From positions 62,001 through 126,000 of the forward strand of contig NZ_JAENIM010000046.1 of assembly GCF_016595495.1 (NCBI RefSeq): a DNA stretch of 64,000 nucleotides, in the 5' to 3' direction. Within the stretch, counting starts at the first letter, position 1. Every line of letters begins with the position of its first letter. The notes beneath the pieces were generated by a model, which had not been told where the DNA came from, made no database searches, and saw nothing but the letters and a program-made list of their open reading frames with translations. Shown here piece by piece: positions 1 to 8,703 of the stretch. Position numbers and translations under genes: made by a program. Source of the DNA: Persicirhabdus sediminis. Lineage in GTDB: Bacteria; Verrucomicrobiota; Verrucomicrobiia; Verrucomicrobiales; Akkermansiaceae.

Positions 1-881
1 CCCTTCTCGCCCTTGGCATCACCAGCGTGCGCATCCTCGCCTACACCATCTAGGCTGCGGCGTAGCTCGCGGAACAATGCCGCATCTTCATCCAGATTTT
101 TTGCCGCGTAACTATGCTCCAGCTCGTGCACCACACGCAGCAGAATTTCACCTAACGGACAGGCATGAGAAGCCGCATCTTTGGCATAAGGGGAAATCTC
201 TGGGTGCTTGCGCAATAGCTCAGCCACCTCAAATTTCCGCCCACTATGAAAACAATCTACCAAGAACGCCTTGCCGTCCACATCCATGCGCGCCAGAAAG
301 TGCCCTGGGTAGTTACACCCCTCCACATTCAGCTGGAAACGTCGCGCTAACAGCATGAACAAACACGCCAGACTCGTAGGATTTCCCTCGCCACTCTCTA
401 TCACGCCGCACAGATCGTAATGATGCACCGCATCCACCTGCTTAGCTGCCCCCTTATAGCGCTTTTTGGCAAATAACCACTTGCGCATTTCATCCGCCGT
501 TGGGTTCGCATTCACCTCGCGCAGCTCGTCAGCTAGCAAATCAAGCTCGTCTGGCAGTGACGGGCGCAGATCCACACCATCGTGGAAAAAATCAGCCAGC
601 ACACCTAGCAAATCTTCAAATCGCTCCCAGTCGTCACACAGCTCACGGCCTCCACCAGTAGGCACCTGCCACTCGTCGCGCAAGCGGCGGCGGCGACCAT
701 GCACCAGCAGACCAGATAAATAATTCTTCACCTCATCAGACATCCTAATGCCCAGCGCCGCCACGTCATCGCTGATGTCACCATCATAATCTTTAAACGC
801 AGACTCCACAGCTGGACGCACCTGTGGGTCGGCGTCATCCAGCAAATGCAGCAAATGCGGTAAATCCTTTATAGAGGTCAT
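1..881 (-). CDS. SirB1-family transglutaminase-like protein, C-terminus off the window
   Basis: The frame is open from an ATG at 881 down to the left edge, giving 293 codons with no stop, so the C-terminus is missing. After an acidic helical N-terminus and a basic stretch (HGRRRRLRDEW), the centre carries the SirB1 hallmark: NPTSLACLFMLLARRF followed by GCNYPGHFLARM and VDCFHSGR. This is the transglutaminase-like core with its Cys and the PGHF motif. The family is widespread and its biochemical role is poorly defined. A second helical part (LGEILLRVVHELEHSY) follows, as in the family's TPR-like tail. Codon use looks like that of the housekeeping genes in the window. Family membership is clear from the motifs. 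Function is not. Confidence 0.8.
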   Translation of the reverse strand, partial: MTSIKDLPHLLHLLDDADPQVRPAVESAFKDYDGDISDDVAALGIRMSDEVKNYLSGLLVHGRRRRLRDEWQVPTGGGRELCDDWERFEDLLGVLADFFHDGVDLRPSLPDELDLLADELREVNANPTADEMRKWLFAKKRYKGAAKQVDAVHHYDLCGVIESGEGNPTSLACLFMLLARRFQLNVEGCNYPGHFLARMDVDGKAFLVDCFHSGRKFEVAELLRKHPEISPYAKDAASHACPLGEILLRVVHELEHSYAAKNLDEDAALFRELRRSLDGVGEDAHAGDAKGEK

Positions 882-1366
882 ATCGTTATTCTAGAAGCCA
901 TCCGCCATTTGCCAAACTAGAATTCTGTCTTATACGAAATTTCATCCACTACTAACGCTCCAATTCCCTATCAATACAGCCATAAGAGACCAAACAGCAG
1001 TTCGATCATTTTTCCTTAGCGGCTTAGAGATCAGCAAAATGCAAAAGTTTACACCATCATCCACCCGCCAAGCTACACACAGCAATGGCAATCTCCACTC
1101 ACCCAACACCGCAACACATTCGCTCACCCCATAGCAAAAACTGCTAGCCACCGCGCCAGCCAGCCAGCTGGAAAATATCCCATCACCCATTCACACCACA
1201 TTTTCTGGCTAACTCATTCACACTTACTCAGAAAAACCACTCCCTCCACCACACCCACCAGCTAGCTAGAAATAAAAATCCCACTTCATACAAAAAAATA
1301 CTTGCATCAAAGCGCCCATCCAGACTAGCTTTCGCCGCCCTCGCAAGAGGCCAACAGCAAATGAAA
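882..1366. other. Intergenic region between the SirB1-like gene and tRNA-Val
   Basis: This stretch of about 485 bases holds no gene I can support. An 82-codon open frame on the minus strand (942-1190) has no recognisable motif, ribosome binding site or coding-like codon use. The region is rich in CTAGC and CAGCTGG words. It presumably carries the promoter of the leftward SirB1-like gene and the tRNA promoter listed separately. Confidence 0.5.
1302..1331 (+). promoter_or_regulatory. Candidate sigma-70 promoter for tRNA-Val
   Basis: A TTGCAT (-35-like) and a TAGCTT (-10-like) are separated by 18 bases and lie 36 bases before the mature tRNA. Spacing and position fit. The -10 match is weak. Confidence 0.35.
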
Positions 1367-1441
1367 GCTCGGTTAGCTCAGCGGTAGAGCGCTACCTTGA
1401 CATGGTAGATGTCACAAGTTCAAATCTTGTACCGAGCACCA
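1367..1441 (+). tRNA. tRNA-Val (anticodon GAC)
   Basis: A complete cloverleaf can be drawn. The seven-base acceptor stem is GCTCGGT/ACCGAGC. The D arm contains TAGCTCAGC-GGTAGAGC. The anticodon stem CTACC/GGTAG closes the loop TTGACAT, giving anticodon GAC (valine). The T arm contains GTTCAAATC. The discriminator A and the CCA end are encoded in the DNA. A terminator follows directly, so the gene looks monocistronic. It borders an accessory region and a tandem repeat array. Confidence 0.95.
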
Positions 1442-1449
1442 TTTGAAAA

Positions 1450-1486
1450 TAAAGGACTTAGCAGCAAATGCTAAGTCCTTTTTTTG
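1450..1486 (+). terminator. Rho-independent terminator after tRNA-Val
   Basis: A near-perfect 13 bp stem (AAGGACTTAGCA with TGCTAAGTCCTT) with a short GCAAA loop is followed by a run of T, nine bases after the tRNA. Confidence 0.9.
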
Positions 1487-1495
1487 CGCCTTATT

Positions 1496-2630
1496 GAGAA
1501 GCTAGCAAAAGCACGGCCAGAGGCCTAAGGTGCGCAACGCTGCAAAAAATGCACAGAGAGTATAGTAAAAGCCCAGCAATCTAGCTAGCCGCGTCCTATC
1601 TCGCAGGCACTCACTCATCTCTCTTCTCCACTCACTATTCAATCCCGCAGGGATTGCAGGCATCTAGACTGCGTGCGCTTTAGCGCCGCTCTCAGCTTCC
1701 AGCCACACGATAAAGTATTTGTGGAGAAGCTAGCAAAAGCCCGGCCAGAGGCCTAAGGTGCGCAACGCTGCAAAAAATGCACAGAGAGTATAGTAAAAGC
1801 CCAGCAATCTAGCTAGCCCCGTCCTATCTCGCAGGCACTCACTCATCTCTCTTCTCCACTCTCTATTCAATCCCGCAGGGATTGCAGGCATCTAGACTGC
1901 GTGCGCTTTAGCGCCGCTCTCAGCTTCTAGCCACACGATAAGGTATTTGTTGAGAAGCTAGCAAAAGCCCGGCCAGAGGCCTAAGGTGCGCAACGCTGCA
2001 AAAATGCACAGAGAGTATAGTAAAAGCCCAGCAATCTAGCTAGCCCCGTCCTATCTCGCAGGCACTCACTCATCTCTCTTCTCCACTCACTATTCAATCC
2101 CGCAGGGATTGCAGGCATCTAGACTGCGTGCGCTTTAGCGCCGCTCTCAGCTTCCAGCCGAACGATAAGGTATTTGTTGAGAAGCTAGCAAAAGCACGGC
2201 CAGAGGCCTAAGGTGCGCAACGCTGCAAAAATGCACAGAGAGTATAGTAAAAGCCCAGCAATCTAGCTAGCCGCGTCCTATCTCGCAGGAACTCACTCAT
2301 CTCTCTTCTCCACTCACTATTCAATCCCGCAGGGATTACAGGCATCTAGACTGCGTGCGCTTTAGCGCCGCTCTCAGCTTCTAGCCACACGATAAAGTAT
2401 TTGTTGAGAAGCTAGCAAAAGCCCGGCCAGAGCCCTAAGGTGCGCAACGCTGCAAAAAATGCACAGAGAGTATAGTAAAAGCCCAGCAATCTAGCTAGCC
2501 GCGTCCTATCTCCCAGGCACTCACTCATCTCTCTTCTCCACTCTCTATTCAATCCCGCAGGGATTGCAGGCATCTAGACTGCGTGCGCTTTAGCGCCGCT
2601 CTCAGCTTCTAGCCACACGATAAGCTATTT
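1496..2630. repeat. Tandem array of five 227-228 bp hairpin repeats (array 1)
   Basis: Units begin at 1496, 1724, 1952, 2179 and 2406 with GAGAAGCTAGCAAAAGC and differ by only a few substitutions and single-A indels. Each unit carries two hairpins. One is CAATCCC-GCA-GGGATTG. The other is GCGC-TTTA-GCGC, inside a larger imperfect stem that starts at TCTAGACTGCG. No open frame runs through the array. The second hairpin has the same TTTA loop and flanks as the repeats at 27577-28395 and 29376-30056, with a compensating base-pair change (GCGC/GCGC here, GTGC/GCAC there). The array is probably the REP-like target of the RAYT at 28588-29136. Confidence 0.9.
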
Positions 2631-3015
2631 GGCTAACTCCCCCGCGAGTAATTCCAGCTAGCTGGGTTTCATCATTCAGGAAATCATGCTACAAGTTCAG
2701 GAAATAATTACAAAAAAAGAGCTCAAGGCATGGTTTACCCCATTGGCTCATAGATGGCTGAAATTCAGCTTTGTCAATGCCATGAAAAATAGATCCACTC
2801 TATAGCCAAAGAATAGAATTCACTCTCCTCTCGTCAATCCCCCTAAGGACCCACAGGCTCCTGAAGGTTCTGCATTCAAGCGTATATAGTAACTGCTAAA
2901 ACCTGCCTGCCTAGCCGCCATCTAGCTATTTCATTGACTCATTAGAGGTTTCTAGCAACATGAGATTAATTCACAAAAGCGACCTATCAGACCATATCCC
3001 GAAGGCTTCATTCAC
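2631..3015. other. Non-coding stretch before the first repeated module
   Basis: No gene is supported in these 385 bases. From about 2931 there is a short segment, CTAGCTATTTCATTGACT followed by a TAGAG-TTTCTAGCAAC stretch, that recurs in degraded form near 4438 and 6222. It may be an edge of a mobile or cassette-like unit. Confidence 0.5.
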
Positions 3016-3215
3016 TGAGCACTGAAAACTTTCCACTGCTAACTAAGGGCGTAGCCCGCCATCCTTTCCGATCATGAAAATTATCAATCTAGCTAAACAT
3101 CCCGCCCGCCAGCTCAACAAAATTAATGGTCGTAGCCTCGGCTAATCGGATTTCTAAAATGTTAAATTACTCAACCATTACTACGAACCAATACTGTTCT
3201 GCCAAGAAATCTTCG
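3016..3215 (+). repeat. Recurrent upstream module, copy A
   Basis: About 200 bases here are nearly identical to 4489-4691 and clearly related to 9296-9447. Landmarks in order are GGGCGTAGCCCGCC, TAAACATCCCGCCCGCCAG, a TAGCC-TC-GGCTA hairpin, GTTAAAT and ACTACGAA. Each copy ends within about 40 bases of the start codon of a different accessory ORF. A GCTCAAC (3112-3118) and a GTTAAAT (3161-3167) fit the RYYYAAC/GTTRRRY core sites of an integron attC, 56 bases end to end. The intervening fold is imperfect and no integrase is in the window. Confidence 0.8.
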
Positions 3216-4079
3216 ATGAGTGAGCTCACACCGTTTCTGCAAGAGGAGAAGCGCAAGTCGGAGGAAGACCTGCAGCGCCAGCGTGATCTATGCGCCGAGT
3301 TAGCGGAGCAACCCAAGCAGGTGATTAATGGCCTTGTGTCACCGAGCGGGGCGTGGTCATCCAACCCTCGCAGCCTCCTCGATCATTGGTCATTCCTCTT
3401 CTCTCTCGACGCGTGGACGGATGCTGAGGGAGCACTTCATACCGACAAAATGACCATTCGGAAGGTTGTCGATGGTGACGAGCTTCAAAGGTTGGAGGAA
3501 TCGATCAACGCCGAATCTATTATTTCGATCGCGCTTCACATTGGGCAACTCGAGGGATTCGATTGCCGTCAGGGTGCTTTGGTCGAGATTGTCGAGTCTG
3601 GGGTGGACGACGAAGACCTTAAGCGATTTGCCGCAGATTTGGCGACTCCGGTAACCGTCGATTCTAGAGGTCTCGGGCGCTTCACACTGGATCGTCGAGT
3701 TGGTTGGTTTGAGGGTGAAGCGAGATGGGGGCTGCGTAAGATTCGCCTCAATCTTACTCCTACGGACGTCTCTGATCCCTCAGGCGTCATTGGTAGAGCT
3801 GAAGAGCTCTGGGGGCAGCGGAAGACTCTGACTCGGCAGGCGTGCGAGGTTGCGGCTAGCACATTGCTCGAAGTAAAGAACGCAAGCTGGCTCAACGAAG
3901 GCGAGCAGCCAATGTCCAAGGATAAATTCATGCGCAAGATGAAGCTGGAATCGATCACGGTTGAAGAGGATGGGAGTTTCGACTTCTGGTTTGAGGACGG
4001 AGACATTTTCTGGGGACACTCGATCGAAGTTCGCGGCGATCCAGAGCGAGGGTTCTTCGATGCGGGCTTCCACGGATAG
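3216..4079 (+). CDS. DUF2262-like accessory protein
   Basis: The ATG at 3216 (MSELTPFL) is preferred over one 30 codons upstream because the longer frame would translate the repeated non-coding module. The 287-residue product has a charged helical N-terminus. Its C-terminal part has SITVEEDGSFDFWFEDGD, then IFWGHSIEVRG, which resembles the DUF2262 family. There is no signal peptide or membrane segment, so it is probably cytosolic. Its codons are GC-richer than those of the neighbouring small ORFs, which suggests a different origin. Function is unknown. Proteins of this type occur in scattered accessory loci, and the family call is from memory of the motif only. Confidence 0.65.
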   Translation: MSELTPFLQEEKRKSEEDLQRQRDLCAELAEQPKQVINGLVSPSGAWSSNPRSLLDHWSFLFSLDAWTDAEGALHTDKMTIRKVVDGDELQRLEESINAESIISIALHIGQLEGFDCRQGALVEIVESGVDDEDLKRFAADLATPVTVDSRGLGRFTLDRRVGWFEGEARWGLRKIRLNLTPTDVSDPSGVIGRAEELWGQRKTLTRQACEVAASTLLEVKNASWLNEGEQPMSKDKFMRKMKLESITVEEDGSFDFWFEDGDIFWGHSIEVRGDPERGFFDAGFHG

Positions 4080-4488
4080 GGCTGAACAAGCGGGTGCTAC
4101 CAACAGGCTACTCGCCGGGAGTCGAAAGCGTCATGATAATCACAACCTCAACCTTGAAGTCGAAGGTGCGCTGCCTGTAGCCTGTGGCAGACTCTTGACG
4201 TTCACCCCATCACATACACCAGCTCCCGCAGCACCGAGCGCGTGATGCCTTTGTTACTGTTGCAGCAGCAGATGTGGTTCTGCATCGCTGCCGAGGCATG
4301 TTTGAAGCGAAAGCTGCAGTCTTGCAGAATCGCGTATCTCTCCACCTCGGGCCGCGCGCCTAACTTCCACTACTGCCAGATTGATCGACTGTAGGATGGT
4401 TGTAGAGAGTGTGTGTGATGCAACATAACTACCTATCAGCTAATTACGCATTGACTCATTAGATATTTCTAGCAACCTCTATTAGATT
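4080..4488. other. Non-coding stretch with a possible gene remnant
   Basis: About 410 bases lie between the DUF2262-like gene and the second module. On the minus strand, roughly 4202-4360, a frame of about 50 codons ends in TGA and has coding-like composition (RPEVERYAILQDCSF, later TRSVLRELVYVMG). It has no start and stops upstream, so it may be the C-terminal scrap of a lost gene. I cannot name the family. Confidence 0.35.
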
Positions 4489-4691
4489 CACTGGAGACTA
4501 AAAACTTTCCGCTACTAACTATGGGCGCAGCCCGCCATCCTTTCCGATCATGAAAATTATCATTCTAGCTAAACATCCCGCCCGCCAGCATTACAAAATT
4601 AATGGTCGTAGCCTCGGCTAATCGGATTTCTAAAATGTTAAATCACTCAACCATTACTACGAACAAATACTGTTCGGCAAAAAATCCTTAG
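4489..4691 (+). repeat. Recurrent upstream module, copy B
   Basis: This copy aligns to copy A (3016-3215) with only scattered substitutions down to the last bases before the start codon at 4692. The GTTAAAT core is kept. The GCTCAAC core of copies A and C is changed to GCATTAC. The match ends at the coding start, so the module, not the gene, is what was duplicated. Confidence 0.8.
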
Positions 4692-5354
4692 ATGTCGCAT
4701 ACCGATGAAATAGCCCACCGATTGGCTGAAATCCTCTTGCTGGAGCTGCCGGAGTTTCGATACACGCGATCAAGGACTCAGCTACGGAAGAGAACCGCAG
4801 ATTTTTCTGACAACCTAATTATTGATGTCACAACTAGGAATGGCACCGACTATTCACTCTCCTTTTATTTAGGTGTAGCTCATACTGAGACCGAAAAGCT
4901 GATTTCTGAAATCGAAGAGCGGAAGATCACTCCATACGACAGAACCGTGTTTCTTTATTCAGTTAACCAGCAGAACTTTGAGTTACTAGATTTCACAGGT
5001 GATACTTGCTGGTATGGTTTGAAACGAGACACAGACTTTTCAGAGGTGTCTAGTGGAATTCAACGATTCATTCGTGAGTGCGCTCAATCATATTTTCAGC
5101 ATTTTCATGACCTCCTGACTATCAGGGCCTCCTTGGAGGCCAGAGATGGACTAGGCCAGAATCAAACACCTTTTAAGCAGGTGTTGGCGATTGATGCTCT
5201 CTTAGGGGACTCCGATCACATTAGGAGCTATCTTGTGCTTCTTCAGAGCGAATTGGACGGTGGATATCGCCATGATGTCCAGAGTTTCAATGAATTCTAT
5301 CAAGCTATCTCAATTCGATTTCCCCATCTCTTTTCTTCGTTTGAGCTCAAATAG
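4692..5354 (+). CDS. Uncharacterised 220-residue protein
   Basis: The ATG at 4692 follows module copy B directly. The product is soluble, with no signal peptide or membrane segment. It starts with a helical segment (DEIAHRLAEILLLELPEF) and an alternating beta-rich part (NLIIDVTTRNGTDYSLSFYLGV). A mixed alpha/beta C-terminus contains FKQVLAIDALLGDSDHIRSY. I do not recognise the family. The length, AT-leaning codons and position behind a repeated module fit a cassette-type accessory gene. The coding call rests on frame length and a sensible protein-like composition. Confidence 0.65.
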   Translation: MSHTDEIAHRLAEILLLELPEFRYTRSRTQLRKRTADFSDNLIIDVTTRNGTDYSLSFYLGVAHTETEKLISEIEERKITPYDRTVFLYSVNQQNFELLDFTGDTCWYGLKRDTDFSEVSSGIQRFIRECAQSYFQHFHDLLTIRASLEARDGLGQNQTPFKQVLAIDALLGDSDHIRSYLVLLQSELDGGYRHDVQSFNEFYQAISIRFPHLFSSFELK

Positions 5355-5494
5355 GTCAGAACGGGCGAACAATGCGCAGCACCACAAATCCGACCGCGCT
5401 GGCGACTTGGAGGATTGACGGGAGGAGGGAGCTTGATAGAAGTATTAAAAGCGCGCTGAGTCGGTCGGATTGGGTGTGCTAGACATACTAAAAA

Positions 5495-5944
5495 ATGGAA
5501 CGCCTTCACACATCATACAGTAATCTTGGATCTTGGCGTTTGTCGAAGTTAGCTGACTCCATCGCCATTAAGTACAATCCAGTTCCAGCAATTATCACTT
5601 GCTCTATTATTTGTATCCTTTGTGGACTCAGTGCCTACTGGCTATTTGGAGTTGTTACTGACACTAACCAATCCAAAATAAATTTGGCTATCGGCACACT
5701 AATTACAACTGCTGTTCTCTACCCCACTGCCACCTTACTATACATAGCCAGCCAATATAAGAAAGGTGACCTCATTCATTTTACCCCGTCGACGAACACA
5801 CTCAATATTCCAAGAATAGGCCTATCCATTGATAACGCCATGAACCGAGTTTACTTTTCTCAAGAGCATTTTACTGATGGAAATAACCACTTCTTCGAAT
5901 ACAACATCGTCATTGATGGAGAGACACAAATTTCTAAGCTCTAG
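5495..5944 (+). CDS. Small two-helix membrane protein, unknown
   Basis: The 149-residue product has two strongly hydrophobic stretches, at about residues 32-53 (AIITCSIICILCGLSAYWLF) and 67-88 (AIGTLITTAVLYPTATLLYI). A polar C-terminal domain of about 60 residues (KKGDLIHFTPSTNTLNIPRIG) with beta-strand character follows. The topology suggests an inner-membrane anchor with a cytosolic domain. It lies 140 bases after the previous ORF, and no conserved family is recognised. It may be a third accessory gene in the 3-6 kb block. Confidence 0.55.
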   Translation: MERLHTSYSNLGSWRLSKLADSIAIKYNPVPAIITCSIICILCGLSAYWLFGVVTDTNQSKINLAIGTLITTAVLYPTATLLYIASQYKKGDLIHFTPSTNTLNIPRIGLSIDNAMNRVYFSQEHFTDGNNHFFEYNIVIDGETQISKL

Positions 5945-6379
5945 TGTTTCCAATGGTTTTAAGTCAGTTAGCTCCAAGCTAGATAAGTTGGGATTCCACA
6001 CCCAAAACCACAAGATCCGCCTATAAATATACTCTGTATAACAAGGCGCTGCTCCCAAGCGCTTCCCCCCGAATTAATAAGCTTTATGATAATTGCAATC
6101 TTACCCCAAAAAGCTAGCACGCTGAGCGCTCAGCGCTTGGTGTGCTAGGCATCAGCTCAATGAGTTTTTTCACTGAACACCACTAAAGAGCAAGGCTGAA
6201 GCCAGGCTAACTGAATACTAGCTATTTCATTGACTTAATAGAGTTTTTCAGCAACACAAACTACAGCTTTAGCTAATAGCAATTTAGAAATTTTGGATTT
6301 ACAAACAGCTAACACCAACAGAAAAAATAACTTGAATTGTTAGAATTCAGGTATGGTCTAGCTATAAACACCTACAAAG
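5945..6379. other. Non-coding stretch before the PEP-CTERM gene
   Basis: No gene is supported. Two short segments are related to elements elsewhere. AATGAGTTTTTTCACTGAACAC near 6158 resembles a segment near 15276. CTAGCTATTTCATTGACT at about 6222 resembles the segment at 2931. The last 80 bases are AT-rich and presumably carry the promoter of the gene at 6380. Confidence 0.4.
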
Positions 6380-6997
6380 ATGAAATACATTTCAAAACCA
6401 GTGAGAACTTTTAGTGCCTTCGCAGCCTCTATAGTATACCTCGCAGGATCAGCTAACGGAGCCCTTGTCCTTACCTTTACTGAAGACTTTGAGGGAGTAA
6501 ATTTGGTTATCTCAGGAAGCGTTAATCTTGCAGCCACCTTGGGCTATGATGTTACGTCAGTTAACTCCAATGAGTTGATTGACCCAAGTGGAGGATTTAT
6601 TTTGGGAGGGTCTTCTTCTCCCATTAACTCAGGCTCTCCATACAATAGCGACTCGTACTCGGTTAGTGACGCTTGGATGCCTTTCGGTACAGGTTCCCTC
6701 AGCTATGCTTCTTTAGGTAATGGAGATAGAGTAGCACTTTTTAGCAACGGCGCTATAGGTTTGCCCACCGGTTATGTTTCAGGCGAAAGCCTTTCCGCAA
6801 CAAACTCATGGATAGGTAGCACGTTTGACAGCTTAGGTTTAACGCAAGGCTCCTACACCACGACGTTAACAAATGTATCCATAAGTGACACCGTGACAGT
6901 GAACGTAGGTGTGGTACCTGAACCCTCCACTGCCTTACTAATAGGTATAGGTATACTAGGTACTATTGTTCGTCGTCGGCCCAACTATAAGAAATAG
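6380..6997 (+). CDS. PEP-CTERM sorted surface protein
   Basis: The 205-residue product has a signal peptide (residues 1-27, ending SANGA). A Gly/Ser/Asn-rich beta-type region of about 150 residues follows. The C-terminus is a classical PEP-CTERM tail: VPEPSTALL, a hydrophobic helix and RRRPNYKK. Such proteins are exported by Sec and then processed by an exosortase, often ending in the extracellular matrix or envelope. The passenger region has no recognisable catalytic motif. No exosortase gene is in the window. The gene stands alone, with non-coding DNA on both sides. Confidence 0.9.
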   Translation: MKYISKPVRTFSAFAASIVYLAGSANGALVLTFTEDFEGVNLVISGSVNLAATLGYDVTSVNSNELIDPSGGFILGGSSSPINSGSPYNSDSYSVSDAWMPFGTGSLSYASLGNGDRVALFSNGAIGLPTGYVSGESLSATNSWIGSTFDSLGLTQGSYTTTLTNVSISDTVTVNVGVVPEPSTALLIGIGILGTIVRRRPNYKK

Positions 6998-7194
6998 CGC
7001 GTTGTATGTTTTCAGCTAAACCATCTGAATTCTGCTAACTGAACACTGATCACTACTTTTCGATCTCTTCGTAAAAGCCCAAATAAACCTGCTAGCTAAG
7101 CTCTGGTCCTCCTAGCTAGATTTCTCAGGCTATATAGGTTGACTCAAGTTAGAGTGCTAGGCTAGAAACATCTATTGCCCACCCAGGCACCTCT

Positions 7195-7884
7195 ATGCCG
7201 CTAGCCTCTGTTATAGCCCTACTTGCAGCGCCAGTTTTATTGACGATTGCTGTCGGCTGCTTCCTGCTTCGGCGAGCATTTGCTCGTGACAAGCTGCTAG
7301 CTGAAGAGCTCGCTCTAGCGGGCGCGTATGTCTTTCTTGTTGGCAGCATGGTTTGGTTAGGCGTCTTTCTTAATGGCTCCACGCTGCTCGGTTTTGGCAC
7401 GCCGTGGACGTGGATCACGGCGGCCCATTTTGCCTTTGCTGGCTTCGGCGCCCTAACGGTAACGGCCTTGAGCTGCCGAGTTGTTACTCATCCACGCTCT
7501 AAGAAACTATTGCGTATTCTTTTGGTCGTGCATCCCATAGCCTATCTGGTCACAGCGGCAGGCATTCTAGGCTACCGCTACTGCGACGAGCTGGCCTCGT
7601 CGGCCTATCTAATGATCTTTATCATCCAGCTGGCAGCGGTATTATTTGGCCAGCCGACACGGATGAACCGAGCGCCCTTGGCACTGCTAATCCTCGCGCT
7701 AACGATTCCTCTGTTCACCATGGTGCCAGCCTTAGCATGGGCCTGGGGCAAACCCATCTTCGGTATCCCCGATATGGTGCGCTACCATGGCATCATCAAT
7801 GCGATCGGCCACGTTGGGCTCGGGCTGCTAGCCTTTGCCTGGGGGCGCCCCAAGTCGCATTCCAGCATGCGTAGAAACCCCTGA
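7195..7884 (+). CDS. YndJ-like multi-pass membrane protein
   Basis: The 229-residue protein has about seven hydrophobic helices. It carries short motifs typical of the YndJ-like family: WITAAHFAFAGFGA in the middle and YHGIINAIGHVGLG near the end, with conserved His residues in or next to membrane helices. The biochemical role of the family is not established. The gene ends 29 bases before the CrtA-like ORF at 7914, so the two probably form an operon. An ATG at the given position is followed directly by the first membrane helix. The family call is moderate and the membrane nature is certain. Confidence 0.7.
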   Translation: MPLASVIALLAAPVLLTIAVGCFLLRRAFARDKLLAEELALAGAYVFLVGSMVWLGVFLNGSTLLGFGTPWTWITAAHFAFAGFGALTVTALSCRVVTHPRSKKLLRILLVVHPIAYLVTAAGILGYRYCDELASSAYLMIFIIQLAAVLFGQPTRMNRAPLALLILALTIPLFTMVPALAWAWGKPIFGIPDMVRYHGIINAIGHVGLGLLAFAWGRPKSHSSMRRNP

Positions 7885-7913
7885 TAGAAGCAAAAAAATC
7901 GACTCCTTAGCCT

Positions 7914-8633
7914 ATGGCCATTTTTAGCTATCATCTGGTAGAAACAACATCCCTGACTACTGCTAGAGCTTTATGGAATCCTCCAACAAAGCATCAGGTG
8001 GCTGGATTGCATCATGCAGAGTGCACGGCAACGATGACTCTGGGCTCCCCTATCCTATCGCCAGCTAGATTTCATTTGAGACACCTTGCTGTATTTGCAG
8101 CGTGGGAAAATGAGCAGGCATTAGATGATTTCTTAACAAACTCACAGCTAGGAAATACTCTATCAGCTGGCTGGCATGTACGGCTCGAACTGATTCGCCG
8201 CTGGGGGCAATTTTCAGAATTTGATGATTTGCAGGTCAGCGACAACAAGGCGGAGAACGACCAGCCCGTTGTCGCAGTGACTCTGGCACGCTTGAAGCTG
8301 CCACAGCTGTTTCGTTTCATTCGCTGGGGCAGACCAGTGGAGAGACAAGTTAGAGATCACCCAGCCGCTAAGCTGGCGCTAGCCTCTATGCGCCCGCTGG
8401 GCACATTCAGCACCTTTAGCATTTGGCGCAGCCAGAGAGAGATGGCGGAGATGGTTCACGGCAAAGGTGCCAGCGCTGAAAATGACCAACATGCTAGAGC
8501 GATGACTGAGCGTGAGCGCAAAGATTTCCACTACCAGTTTACGACGCTGCGTTTCCGCGCGCTCGCCGAATACGGAGAATGGTTAGGACAAAGCTCTATC
8601 GTGCCGAATTTGGCTAAAAATCTAAACAGCTAA
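7914..8633 (+). CDS. Spheroidene monooxygenase (CrtA)-like protein
   Basis: The 239-residue protein has the two-part layout of CrtA-like proteins. An N-terminal half contains FAAWENEQALDDFL and WHVRLELIRRWGQF. After the linker PVVAVTLARLKLPQLFRF comes a C-terminal half with GTFSTFSIWRSQREMAEMVHG and HARAMTERERKDFHYQFTTLRF. CrtA is a haem-dependent carotenoid oxygenase. Many relatives in non-phototrophs sit beside unrelated genes, and their substrates are unknown. No carotenoid genes are visible here, so function should not be transferred beyond a dimeric alpha-beta barrel, haem-binding-type fold. Pairing with the YndJ-like gene just upstream suggests a joint role. Confidence 0.65.
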   Translation: MAIFSYHLVETTSLTTARALWNPPTKHQVAGLHHAECTATMTLGSPILSPARFHLRHLAVFAAWENEQALDDFLTNSQLGNTLSAGWHVRLELIRRWGQFSEFDDLQVSDNKAENDQPVVAVTLARLKLPQLFRFIRWGRPVERQVRDHPAAKLALASMRPLGTFSTFSIWRSQREMAEMVHGKGASAENDQHARAMTERERKDFHYQFTTLRFRALAEYGEWLGQSSIVPNLAKNLNS

Positions 8634-8703
8634 GTCTGATAGGTCCAATAGGAGCTAGATGCCGTTATTGCCATGTTTGGCTTGCTTCGCTATGATCGGT
8701 GGC

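Noticed and set aside
942-1190. 82-codon open frame on the minus strand between the SirB1-like gene and tRNA-Val
   Set aside because: No ribosome binding site, no recognisable motif, atypical codon use and Cys/Trp-rich text. It reads as chance coding in AT/GC-mixed intergenic DNA.
1496-2630. Tandem repeats considered as a CRISPR array
   Set aside because: Units are 227-228 bp and nearly identical over their full length, with no short repeat/unique spacer pattern and no cas genes.
1367-2630. tRNA-Val as an integration site of a genomic island
   Set aside because: No integrase lies nearby and no direct repeat of the tRNA 3' end was found downstream in the window.
3126-3215. Upstream start that would add 30 residues to the DUF2262-like protein
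   Set aside because: The added residues translate the non-coding module that also occurs before two other genes, so the ATG at 3216 is the better start.
4202-4360. Minus-strand frame of about 50 codons that looks like a protein C-terminus
   Set aside because: It has no start, is cut by an upstream stop and cannot be tied to a family by eye. Kept only as a possible remnant in the non-coding entry.
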